Assembly (NCBI GenBank): GCA_964396415.1
Contig: CAYNFM010000006.1
Span: 4,062-68,061, forward strand
DNA length: 64,000 nucleotides
From: UBA1306 sp964396415
Lineage (GTDB): Bacteria > Spirochaetota > Spirochaetia > Treponematales > Rectinemataceae
Reading direction: 5' to 3'
The position numbers were made by a program, and so were the translations under genes. Under the pieces are notes generated by a model. That model was not told where the DNA came from and ran no database searches. It worked only from the letters and a program-made list of their open reading frames with translations. Positions 43,773-51,251 of the stretch are shown here, in pieces; position 1 is the stretch's first letter; the number at the start of each line of letters is the position of its first letter.

Positions 43773-45044
43773 GTGGAAATAATCAGAGGCGGCGCCTCTC
43801 CCCTTTCGCGGGAAGAAGCCTTCGCGGTCTTCGAGGAGGGCCTAGCCCACGAAAACGTGGCGGGCAAGTCCGTCCTCTTCATCATCCCCGACTCGACCAG
43901 ATCCTTCCCCTCCAATCTCGTCTTTACGTCGATCCACAAGCTCCTCTCCGGCAAGGCCCGCAAGCTCGACTTCCTCATCGCCCTCGGAACCCATCGCCCG
44001 ATGAGCCACGAGGCCATATGCGGCATGCTCGGCCTCTCCGCGGAGGAGATGAAGGGCGCCTACGCCGACTCCCGAGTGATCAACCACAGCTGGGACGAGC
44101 CCTCCTCGCTCAGGACGATAGGCGTCATCGGCAAGGAGCGCATCTCCGAGCTCACCGGCGGCCGCTTCTCGATGGAGGTGCCCGTCGCCGTCAACAAGCT
44201 CCTCTTCGACTACGACCGGATCCTCATCGTCGGACCGGTCTTCCCGCACGAGGTCGTGGGCTTCTCGGGCGGCCACAAGTACATCTTCCCCGGCGTCGGG
44301 GCTGCCGAGTTCATCAATTTCTTCCATTGGTTCGCCGCGGTGATCACGAACCCCAAGATCATCGGCAACAAGGATACGCCGGTACGAGCCCTCATCGAGG
44401 AGGCGGCTTCGATGCTGCCCTTCGAGACCGGGGCCTTCTGCCTCTCGGTGCTCGGGCGGGAGCTGATGGGCGTCGCCTACTCCGACTCGACCTATCGCGC
44501 CTGGGAGGCGGCCTGCGAGCTCTCGAAGAAGCTGCACATAGTCTATTGCGACGCGCCCTACCGATCGGTCCTGGCCTGCGCCCCGAGAATGTACGACGAC
44601 CTCTGGACGGGCGGGAAGTGCGCCTATAAGACCGAGAGCGCGATCGCCGACGGCGGCGAGCTCGTCATCTACGCCCCCCACATCACCGAGGTATCCTACA
44701 CGCACGGCAAGGTCCTCGACGCGATCGGCTATCACACGCGGGACTACTTCCTCGCGCGCTGGGAGGAGTACAAGGACTATCCCTGGGGCGTCATCGCCCA
44801 CTCGACGCACGTCAAGGGAATCGGCTCCTACGAGGGCGGGGTAGAGAAGCCCCGCATCAGCGTGAAGCTGGCCACGGGGATCCCCCGCGAGCGCTGCGAG
44901 AGGATCAACCTGGAATTCGTGGATTATCGAAGCATCTCGAAGGCCGAGTGGCAGGGGGTTCCGGATCGCCTCTACCTGGACCACGCCGGCGAGATGCTCT
45001 ATCGGCTCAAGGATCCGCCCGAATGGCAAAGGAGCCAAGCATGA
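43773..45044 (+). CDS. LarA-family nickel-pincer racemase/epimerase, possible gluconate 2-epimerase
   Basis: A 423-residue protein of the lactate racemase superfamily, which inverts 2-hydroxyacids with a nickel pincer nucleotide. His105, His159, Lys169 and His185 fall at the spacing of the L. plantarum LarA residues His108, His174, Lys184 and His200. They lie in VINHSWDE, PHEVVGFSGGHKYIFPGVG and NFFHWF. The THRP motif is at residues 73-76. GTG start with AGGAGG upstream. The neighbours (6-phosphogluconate dehydrogenase, KDG-type kinase) fit the family member that interconverts gluconate and mannonate better than lactate. The cofactor genes larB, larC and larE are not in the window. Substrate assignment is inference. 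Confidence 0.8.
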   Translation: MEIIRGGASPLSREEAFAVFEEGLAHENVAGKSVLFIIPDSTRSFPSNLVFTSIHKLLSGKARKLDFLIALGTHRPMSHEAICGMLGLSAEEMKGAYADSRVINHSWDEPSSLRTIGVIGKERISELTGGRFSMEVPVAVNKLLFDYDRILIVGPVFPHEVVGFSGGHKYIFPGVGAAEFINFFHWFAAVITNPKIIGNKDTPVRALIEEAASMLPFETGAFCLSVLGRELMGVAYSDSTYRAWEAACELSKKLHIVYCDAPYRSVLACAPRMYDDLWTGGKCAYKTESAIADGGELVIYAPHITEVSYTHGKVLDAIGYHTRDYFLARWEEYKDYPWGVIAHSTHVKGIGSYEGGVEKPRISVKLATGIPRERCERINLEFVDYRSISKAEWQGVPDRLYLDHAGEMLYRLKDPPEWQRSQA

Positions 45045-46492
45045 GTCAGGCAGACGTAGGCCTAATCGGCCTCGCCGTAATGGGCGAGAACCTCGTCCTC
45101 AACATGGAGAGCAAGGGATTCACCGTCGCCGTGTACAACCGCACCGTTTCCAAGGTCGACGAATTCGCCTTCGGGCGGGGCGCGGGCAGGAAGATAGTCC
45201 CCTGCCACTCCATCGACAAGCTGGCGCAGTCCTTAAAGACCCCGCGCAAGGTGATGATCATGGTGAAGGCGGGCCAGGCGGTCGACGACACCATCGAGCA
45301 GCTCCTGCCCCTGCTCACCCAGGGCGACGTCATCATCGACGGCGGCAACTCCAACTACGAGGACACTATCAGGCGAGCCAACTACGTCGAGTCGAGGGGA
45401 CTCCTCTATATAGGCACCGGCGTCTCCGGCGGCGAGGAGGGAGCCCTGCTCGGCCCTTCCATCATGCCGGGCGGCTCCCCCAAGGCCTGGCCGATCGTCA
45501 AGCCGATCCTCCAGGCGATCGCCGCCAAGGTCGACGGCTCGCCCTGCTGCGACTGGGTCGGCGACAACGGGGCCGGGCATTTCGTGAAGATGGTGCACAA
45601 CGGTATCGAGTACGGGGACATGCAGATCATCTGCGAGGTGTACCAGATAATGCGGGACGTCCTGGGCATGACGAGCGACGAGATGAGCGAAACCTTCGCC
45701 GAGTGGAACCGGGGCGACCTCGAATCCTATCTCGTCGAGATAACCAGTGATATCCTCGCCTACAAGGACGCGGACGGCTCGCCCCTCGTCGACAAGATCC
45801 TCGACACGGCGGGCCAGAAGGGCACCGGCAAGTGGACTGGCATCGTCGCCCTCAACCAGAGCGTCGCCCTGACCCTCATCGCCGAGGCGGTCTTCGCGCG
45901 CTGCCTCTCCGCCGCCAAGGACGAGCGCGTCGCCGCCAGCAAGGTCTTCGCCGCCCCGGGAGGAGTCCCGGTCGGAGAAGGAAGAAGCGAGCTCCTCGCC
46001 GGGCTGCGGTATGCGCTTTATGCGTCCAAGGTAGTTTCCTACGCCCAAGGATTCCTCCTCCTGCGCGCGGCCGCCGCCGAGTACGGCTGGAAGCTCAACT
46101 ACGGCGGCATCGCCCTCATGTGGAGGGGAGGCTGCATCATCCGCTCGGCATTCCTCGGCAGGATCAAGGAAGCCTTCGACGCCGACCCCTCGCTCTCCAA
46201 CCTCCTCCTCGCGCCCTTCTTCCGCGACAAGATCGCCACGGCCGAGAAAGGCTGGCGCGGCGTCGTCGCCGCCGCGGTCCTGAACGGCATCCCCGTGCCC
46301 GCCCTATCCGCCGGTTTGAGCTACTTCGACGGCTTCCGGAGCGAGCGCCTGCCGGCCAACCTCCTGCAGGCCCAGCGCGATTATTTCGGCGCCCATACCT
46401 ACGAGCGCGTCGACGAGCCTCGCGGCAAGTTCTTCCACACCAACTGGACGGGTCGGGGAGGCTCGACGAGCGCCTCGACCTACTCTGCCTAA
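45041..46492 (+). CDS. gnd: 6-phosphogluconate dehydrogenase (decarboxylating)
   Basis: A 483-residue enzyme oxidising and decarboxylating 6-phosphogluconate to ribulose 5-phosphate. The NADP motif is GLIGLAVMGENLVLNM, GGNSNYEDTIRR and GTGVSGGEEGALLGPS follow, and the catalytic Lys lies in GAGHFVKMVHNGIEYGDMQ. GQKGTGKWT is the substrate block near residue 260. The length matches the long (E. coli) class. AAAGGAG precedes the ATG, which overlaps the LarA-like stop. The operon position suggests a catabolic role besides the pentose phosphate pathway. A strong hairpin follows. Confidence 0.93.
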   Translation: MSQADVGLIGLAVMGENLVLNMESKGFTVAVYNRTVSKVDEFAFGRGAGRKIVPCHSIDKLAQSLKTPRKVMIMVKAGQAVDDTIEQLLPLLTQGDVIIDGGNSNYEDTIRRANYVESRGLLYIGTGVSGGEEGALLGPSIMPGGSPKAWPIVKPILQAIAAKVDGSPCCDWVGDNGAGHFVKMVHNGIEYGDMQIICEVYQIMRDVLGMTSDEMSETFAEWNRGDLESYLVEITSDILAYKDADGSPLVDKILDTAGQKGTGKWTGIVALNQSVALTLIAEAVFARCLSAAKDERVAASKVFAAPGGVPVGEGRSELLAGLRYALYASKVVSYAQGFLLLRAAAAEYGWKLNYGGIALMWRGGCIIRSAFLGRIKEAFDADPSLSNLLLAPFFRDKIATAEKGWRGVVAAAVLNGIPVPALSAGLSYFDGFRSERLPANLLQAQRDYFGAHTYERVDEPRGKFFHTNWTGRGGSTSASTYSA

Positions 46493-46496
46493 CAGG

Positions 46497-46530
46497 GTGT
46501 TGAAAAAGGCTACGGAGCCTTTTTCAACAC
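46497..46530 (+). terminator. Strong hairpin after gnd, likely terminator
   Basis: GTGTTGAAAAAGGCT and AGCCTTTTTCAACAC form 15 perfectly paired bases around ACGG, starting 5 bases after the gnd stop. The T-run lies within the right arm rather than after it, so it may attenuate rather than stop transcription into the kinase gene. Confidence 0.6.
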
Positions 46531-46542
46531 TACCTTGATTCC

Positions 46543-46631
46543 TGCGATTGCGCGGGAAAGCGCCAGCTTTTCGAGCAATCGCAAGGCAGGTTGTTGAAAT
46601 GCTTCGAGTATTTCAACAACCTGCCAAAGCT
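46543..46631. repeat. Structured intergenic repeat element, copy A
   Basis: GCGATTGC (46544-46551) pairs with GCAATCGC (46575-46582) around a small GCGC hairpin. A second, perfect 16-base stem follows (46585-46600 with 46610-46625) whose loop reads GCTTCGAGT. The tail is CTGCCAAAGC. The same layout recurs at 62618-62720 with a different stem sequence. It lies between gnd and the kinase gene. Confidence 0.6.
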
Positions 46632-46651
46632 TCGTCGACTGAGGAGAAAGC

Positions 46652-47938
46652 ATGTCCGCATTGACGATTCCGCCCGCGGTGGGCGCAAAACACGATTTCC
46701 TCGCCCTCGGCGCCCTCGTCACGCGGCTCGATCCCGGGATCGTCCCCTTCTCGATGGCCGATCGCTACCAGCTCCACGTCTCAGGCGGCGAGTACAACGT
46801 CGCCGCCAACCTCGCCCGCTGTTTCGGGATGAGGACGGCCATCGCCAGCGCCATGGTCGACAGGCTGCCCGTCGCGCTGAAGGTTCAGAACGCGGTCCGC
46901 GAAGCCGGCGTCGAGGCCTACTACGCGCGCTTCGAGCACGACGGAGTGCGGGGACCCAATATTGCCCAGGTCTGGAGCGACCGCGGAAAGGGCGTTCGCG
47001 CGCCCGTCGTATTCTATAACCGGGCGAACGAGGCGGCCGCCCTCCTCGGGCCGGGCAGCTTCGACTGGGACGAGATCTTTGGCCCTGGCTCGCGCCAGGA
47101 CTCGCGCCAGGGCCCGGGCGTCCGGTGGTTCCATTCGGGCGGCATCTTCTCGGCCCTCTCCCCCACCACTCCCGAGCTCGTCATCGAGGCGATGAGGGCG
47201 GCGAAGAAGGCCGGGGCTGTGACCTCCTTCGATCTCAACTACCGAGCCAAGCTCTGGGCCGTCGCCAGCGGAGCTGGCGTCGCCAGCGGAGCTGGCGTCG
47301 GCAGCATGGCTGGCGGCGTCGACGAAGCCGGCGGCGCGGGGGGCAAAGCCGGCGAGGCCGGAGCTGCAGGCGCGACAACCGCAGCCAAAGACGCCCCCGC
47401 CAAGGCCCAAGCCGTCCTCTGCCGCATCGCGCAGCTGACCGACGTCCTCGTCGGCAACGAGGAGGACCTCCAGCTCGGCCTCGGCCTAGCGGGGCCGAGC
47501 GTCGAGCCCGCGGCGACATCGGGCGGGACCTCCACCGTCGGGCCCGGCGCGATCCCGTCCAAACTCGACCCGACCGCCTTCCTCGGCATGATGGCCGAAG
47601 TGAAGAATAGATTCCCCAACATTAAGGCCGTGGCGACCACACTCCGCGAAGTGCATTCGACCGACCGCCACGACTGGAGCGCCGTGCTTTGGCTCGACGG
47701 CCGAAGCTACGTCGCCCCGACCTGCCGGCTCGACGTCTACGACCGCGTCGGCGGCGGCGACGGTTTCGCGGCCGGCCTCTTCTACGGCCTCATGAGCGGG
47801 CGCTCGCCGGCCGAGTCCCTCGCCCTCGGCTGGGCCCACGGCGCCCTCCTCACTACCTTTCCGGGAGACACCACAATGGCCACGCTCGATCAAGTCGAGG
47901 CTTTCGCCCAAGGCGGCTCGGCGAGGATTCAAAGATGA
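46652..47938 (+). CDS. kdgK: PfkB-family sugar kinase, KDG kinase-like, with low-complexity insert
   Basis: A 428-residue kinase. The N-terminal part has FLALGALVTRLDPG and GGEYNVAANLARCFG; the catalytic block is YDRVGGGDGFAAGLFYGL. This pattern matches 2-keto-3-deoxygluconate kinases, which make KDPG in gluconate and uronate breakdown. Residues ~205-250 are an Ala/Gly/Ser-rich insert (repeats of SGAGVA and AGGAGG type), encoded partly by an 18-base tandem repeat. GAGGAG is 7 bases from the ATG. It closes the LacI-LarA-Gnd operon. The exact substrate is inferred. Confidence 0.8.
   Translation: MSALTIPPAVGAKHDFLALGALVTRLDPGIVPFSMADRYQLHVSGGEYNVAANLARCFGMRTAIASAMVDRLPVALKVQNAVREAGVEAYYARFEHDGVRGPNIAQVWSDRGKGVRAPVVFYNRANEAAALLGPGSFDWDEIFGPGSRQDSRQGPGVRWFHSGGIFSALSPTTPELVIEAMRAAKKAGAVTSFDLNYRAKLWAVASGAGVASGAGVGSMAGGVDEAGGAGGKAGEAGAAGATTAAKDAPAKAQAVLCRIAQLTDVLVGNEEDLQLGLGLAGPSVEPAATSGGTSTVGPGAIPSKLDPTAFLGMMAEVKNRFPNIKAVATTLREVHSTDRHDWSAVLWLDGRSYVAPTCRLDVYDRVGGGDGFAAGLFYGLMSGRSPAESLALGWAHGALLTTFPGDTTMATLDQVEAFAQGGSARIQR
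47262..47297. repeat. 18-base tandem repeat inside the kinase gene
   Basis: GTCGCCAGCGGAGCTGGC occurs twice in a row and a decayed third copy follows. Each copy adds six residues (VASGAG), keeping the frame. Confidence 0.75.
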
Positions 47939-48042
47939 AGCCGAGCAGAGCCGCCTATGACTCGGCGAGGATTCAGCGCTAATCCTTCTCGATGCTTGTC
48001 GCCGAACCACCTACGCGCTATATTGAACCATGGAGGCGAACC

Positions 48043-48297
48043 ATGAGCTCATTGACTATCCATTCCATAGACGTCGTTCTCGATGACCGCCTGACGGAAG
48101 AAGCCCGGAAAAACAAGAAAAGCAAAAACCAATTAATCAAGGAAATCCTGGCCCGTTCCCTCGGCATGACGGAGGGGGGACTCTACAGCGACGATTATCG
48201 CGAGTTTTGCGGAGTCTGGACCACGGCCGAGCATCAAGCCTTCGAGGCGTCTCAGACGGGAAATGCCTCTATCGATACCGAGGATTGGCCTTCGTGA
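48043..48297 (+). CDS. Antitoxin of a VapBC-type module (ribbon-helix-helix-like)
   Basis: An 84-residue protein. The N-terminal part (SLTIHSIDVVLDDRLTEEARKNKKSKNQLIKEIL) has the short strand plus helices of a ribbon-helix-helix DNA-binding antitoxin. The acidic C-terminal tail would wrap the toxin. GGAGG lies 6 bases upstream of the ATG at 48043; the frame is open slightly further back. Its stop overlaps the toxin gene by 4 bases (GTGA), the usual layout for a toxin-antitoxin pair. It should repress its own promoter. Confidence 0.8.
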   Translation: MSSLTIHSIDVVLDDRLTEEARKNKKSKNQLIKEILARSLGMTEGGLYSDDYREFCGVWTTAEHQAFEASQTGNASIDTEDWPS

Positions 48298-48686
48298 ACC
48301 GTGTTCTGCTCGATACCAACGCCTATACCGCCCTGATGGCGGGCGATGTACGCGTAGCCGTCGAGCTGGCCCATGGCGATGCCGTTCTGCTTTCCCCGAT
48401 AGTCGTCGGCGAGCTCTATGACGGATTCATGAATGGGGAGCGAAATCGAGAGAATCGGGCCATTCTCTCGAAATTTCGGGAAAAGCCCCGCACAATCTGC
48501 GTGCCGATTACCGATACGACGGCGGATTGGTTCGCCGAGATCAAACGCATGCTCAGGAAGAAAGGTCGCCCCATCCCGATAAACGATGTATGGATCGCCG
48601 CGAGCTGCATGGAGCACGGCGCCCGCCTCATAACCTTCGACACGCATTTCTCCGAAATCGATGGCCTCCTTCGCTGGGAAGCCTAG
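48294..48686 (+). CDS. vapC: PIN-domain ribonuclease toxin (VapC-like)
   Basis: A 130-residue PIN-domain nuclease. The acidic active-site residues are Asp7 (LLDTNAY), Glu40 (VVGELYDG), Asp98 (INDVWIAAS) and Asp116 (TFDTHFSEI). Length and spacing match VapC toxins, which cleave tRNA or rRNA until held by the antitoxin. The GTG start overlaps the antitoxin stop. The gene opens an accessory patch of lower GC content, followed by repeats and a broken gene. Confidence 0.88.
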   Translation: MNRVLLDTNAYTALMAGDVRVAVELAHGDAVLLSPIVVGELYDGFMNGERNRENRAILSKFREKPRTICVPITDTTADWFAEIKRMLRKKGRPIPINDVWIAASCMEHGARLITFDTHFSEIDGLLRWEA

Positions 48687-48691
48687 GCCTT

Positions 48692-48717
48692 CCTTAGCCT
48701 TAGCCTTAGCCTTAGCC
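48692..48717. repeat. Short TTAGCC-type hexamer array
   Basis: About four direct copies of CCTTAG follow the toxin stop. Likely a simple replication-slippage repeat. Confidence 0.8.
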
Positions 48718-48764
48718 CCCAAAATATTACCAGCATTGTCGGAATTAATTCCTTCAGTTGAAAA

Positions 48765-48870
48765 CGGAGGAATTTACCACTGGTCGCGGAGGAATTTATC
48801 AGTGGTCGCGGCCGATTTTACCAGTGGTCGCGGAGGATTTTATCAGTGGTCCCGGCCGACTTTACCAGTG
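48765..48870. repeat. 22-base tandem repeats, about 4.8 copies
   Basis: Units begin at 48765, 48787, 48809, 48831 and 48853 (last one cut). Each unit has a core of the form TTTA(C/T)CA(C/G)TGGTCG and alternates between GGAGG- and GGCCG-type starts. There are no spacers, so it is not CRISPR. Multiple ~20-base repeats near the ends are typical of IS21-family elements, so this could be a stranded end. The remainder of 48687-49050 holds no credible gene. Confidence 0.65.
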
Positions 48871-49050
48871 AAGAATTCCTCTTCCGCAACTGGAGCCGCT
48901 TTAGGCGGCCAGGCAAGCGCCTGATTGATAAAAACCGGCACTTGTCTGGTTCCCGAGCTCAAGTAAAAAGCTTCTTCGCGAGCGGAACGGCTTCTGAGAG
49001 GACCAATGCTTCGGGGAGATCGACTTCGAATCCTTACTGACCCGGCAAAA

Positions 49051-49560
49051 TCAAGAGGAAGGCCCAACCGAGGACATAGCGCGGGACTTCCCCATGCTCG
49101 CTTGGTCCCGATACTCTTTGGGGGTTAAATCCGACCATTTCTTGAAGGCTTTGCGGAAGGCGCTCGTGTCGGAAAAACCGAGCATATAGGCAATATCTTC
49201 GATCGATTGGTTTTCCCGGAGGTATTTCTTGGCTAGTCGCTGGCGGGTATCGTTGAGGAGATCGCTGAAGTTCTGGCCCTCTTCCTTTAAATAGACCTGG
49301 AGTGTACGCACGCTCATCGACATCTCGCTCGCGATGGCGCGAATGGATGGCGATGCCTCGTCCAGGTGCGCCAGGATGCGCTCGACGACTTGGCGGGCGA
49401 CCTTGCGGAGCTCATCGAGGTCAGCCAGGTATTCCCGGGCCTAGCCTTCGAAATACTCTCGAAGCTGAGGATTCGGGCACAGAACGGGAATCTTGATGAT
49501 ACGGGTTTCCAGGGTCATGCTGCTCTGCTTCCCATCGAAATAAACGGGCCGGCATGCTAT
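49051..49560 (-). pseudogene. AraC-family regulator, broken by an in-frame amber codon and missing most of its N-terminus
   Basis: Read on the minus strand, one frame gives LREYFEG, a TAG, then AREYLADLDELRKVARQVVE and a full AraC DNA-binding domain (MSVRTLQVYLKEEGQ, then EDIAYMLGFSDTSAFRKAFKKW). In relatives of the OruR-type arabinose-binding class this spot usually reads EGYARE, so the TAG probably replaced a tyrosine codon. Upstream only ~30 residues of the usual ~200-residue N-terminal domain are credible (around IPVLCPNPQLREYF). A translated remnant from the ATG at 49323 would keep only the DNA-binding domain. Confidence 0.7.
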
Positions 49561-49713
49561 CATCCGGCCCGGTCGGAGTCGATTCTTTGCGCTTTTCGAC
49601 ATGATTGCTGCGCTATCGGACATGTACGGGCCGACGGGACGGTAGTACACTGAAAGCCTAGGATCGGCTCGGCTGGAGCCGATATGGAGACAGACCGGGA
49701 AAGGGGAGAGATC

Positions 49714-50094
49714 ATGCGGCTTCTTCGAACGATTTTCTTAGTTCTAGCGTGCGGGCTATTAATCGCGGGATGCACCACCTTCAAGGCCTCGGGGCTCGCG
49801 GTTATTCCCGCCGGCGGCAACTATACGATCGTCGGCGATTTCCACACCGAAGTCTGGATCAATGAATTCCTGGGCGCTTCAGCCGGCCCAAAGCTCTTCA
49901 ACATTACGGCCGATGCGACCGACAGCCCGATTTGGGCGGCGATCGATGAGCAGGTACGGCAACGCGGAGGAATAGGAGCGATCAATATCGCGATAGAGCA
50001 TAAGGCTTCGTTCGCCAATCTGCTGCTCAATGCGCTCACCAGCGGACTCTATGCCCCGAGTATCGTGCGGATATCGGGAACGGTAATAAAATAG
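49714..50094 (+). CDS. Small putative lipoprotein of unknown function
   Basis: A 126-residue protein with a lipoprotein signal peptide: basic MRLLR, a hydrophobic core, and the lipobox LIAGC ending at Cys19. The mature part has NYTIVGDFHTEVW and a C-terminal block rich in small and hydrophobic residues (GAINIAIEHKASFANLLLN). I do not recognise the family; a TRL-like or similar small surface lipoprotein is possible. AAGGGGAG lies before the ATG at 49714; an earlier ATG at 49684 would spoil the signal peptide. Confidence 0.7.
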   Translation: MRLLRTIFLVLACGLLIAGCTTFKASGLAVIPAGGNYTIVGDFHTEVWINEFLGASAGPKLFNITADATDSPIWAAIDEQVRQRGGIGAINIAIEHKASFANLLLNALTSGLYAPSIVRISGTVIK

Positions 50095-50163
50095 CGAACG
50101 TATTCTTCGAGGCCAGCGATCTATGCTATTACGACGATAGCGGCGCGCCGGCGGCTATGGATT

Positions 50164-51096
50164 CTAGTGCTCCGCCTTGCCCGCGATGAGATACATCCCG
50201 GCCACTATGACCAGCGTGCCTCCGATCATGCCGGCCGTAATGCGCTCCCCCAAAAGCAGGGCTCCCCAAACGAAGCCGAAGACGGGCATCAAGAAGGTTA
50301 CCATGAGGGCCTTCGTCGGTCCGGCCGAGGCCACGAGCCGATAGTAGATGAGATAGGCGATAGCGCTGCAGAAGAGGGCGAACGCGAGGACGGAAGCGAC
50401 GATGCCCATCGTTATCCTACCCGGCGGAGGCGCGAGCCATAAGGCAGGCAGCAAGAGCAGGCCGAGGATGAGCTGGCTTCCGGCGGCAACCGCCTTCGGC
50501 TCGATAGCATTCGACCATTTCTTGATATAGACGCCAGCGAGGCCATAGAATGCGGTCGCCGCTATGCAGGCCGCGATCGCGAGGAGCGTAGTCCCGGTAG
50601 CCGCCTCGCCGCTCAAGCCGCTGACCAGCCCCACTCCCGCGAGGCCGAGGACGATTCCCAGGACCTTCCTTCTGGTCAGCCGCTCCTTCAGGAAGAAGGC
50701 GGAGAAGACGGCGCCGAACATCGGCGACAGGGCGTTCAGGATCACCTCGACCGACGAGGCGATGGACAGGGAGGCGAAGGAAAAGAGGACGAAGGGTATG
50801 GCCGAATTGAGCAGGCCGATGATCAGGTACTGCCGCCACCGCTCTCGCAAGCGCAGGCGAGAGCGGGAAAGTAGGGAAAAGACGCACAGCGCCGCGCCCG
50901 CGATCAGCAGCCGCATCCCAACGGTGACGAAGGGCCCGAGAACGGGCGTAAGGTATCGATAGAACATGAAGGCGCTACCCCAGATCGCCGAGAGAAGGGT
51001 CAGGAGAGCTACGTCGATCGAGCTGATGGGAACCTCCTCGCAGATGGGGAGAGGATATGCTTCCCCGAGGAAGCCGGTCCACCGAAAAAACGACAA
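50164..51096 (-). CDS. DMT-superfamily permease (EamA type)
   Basis: A transporter with two EamA repeats and ~10 transmembrane helices (blocks LLSAIWGSAFMFYRYL and LLLGERITAGMIGGTLVI). Family members export amino acids or metabolites. The given start is a TTG at 51096 (310 residues), but no ribosome binding site precedes it. A perfect GGAGG at 51037-51033 lies 5 bases before an ATC codon (51027) that would begin the protein at ISSIDVALLTLL, just where relatives start. The true start may therefore be the rare ATC. It is divergent from the response regulator gene. Confidence 0.82.
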   Translation of the reverse strand: MSFFRWTGFLGEAYPLPICEEVPISSIDVALLTLLSAIWGSAFMFYRYLTPVLGPFVTVGMRLLIAGAALCVFSLLSRSRLRLRERWRQYLIIGLLNSAIPFVLFSFASLSIASSVEVILNALSPMFGAVFSAFFLKERLTRRKVLGIVLGLAGVGLVSGLSGEAATGTTLLAIAACIAATAFYGLAGVYIKKWSNAIEPKAVAAGSQLILGLLLLPALWLAPPPGRITMGIVASVLAFALFCSAIAYLIYYRLVASAGPTKALMVTFLMPVFGFVWGALLLGERITAGMIGGTLVIVAGMYLIAGKAEH

Positions 51097-51130
51097 GTAA
51101 TCGCCATTCTCGAATCGTATCCGAGACCGT

Positions 51131-51181
51131 CTTAATGATTGGATTAAGCGCTTCTTAATGCCGGTCGCGCGAAGCTTAATG
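51131..51181. promoter_or_regulatory. Three CTTAATG direct repeats plus one inverted copy
   Basis: CTTAATG occurs at 51131-51137, 51154-51160 and 51175-51181, spaced 23 and 21 bases (about two helical turns). ATTAAG at 51143-51148 is an inverted copy of the first. The array lies in the gap between the divergent DMT permease and the OmpR-type regulator, ~70 bases from the regulator start. It is a good candidate for binding by that winged-helix regulator. Confidence 0.55.
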
Positions 51182-51251
51182 TATTTCAGCTAGTCGCCAT
51201 GAGAGCCGTAGGATTATCTTTGTCGCCTAGAGGGTACATGGAGGCGAAACG

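Noticed and set aside
48692..48717. TTAGCC hexamers considered as a telomere-like or functional array
   Set aside because: Only about four copies, next to a stop codon in an accessory patch; simple slippage repeat is enough to explain it.
48765..48870. 22-base direct repeats considered as a CRISPR array
   Set aside because: Units are contiguous without unique spacers, and there are no cas genes nearby.
48846..49040. 64-codon open frame over the end of the tandem repeats
   Set aside because: Its first part is just the repeat in translation and there is no ribosome binding site or motif.
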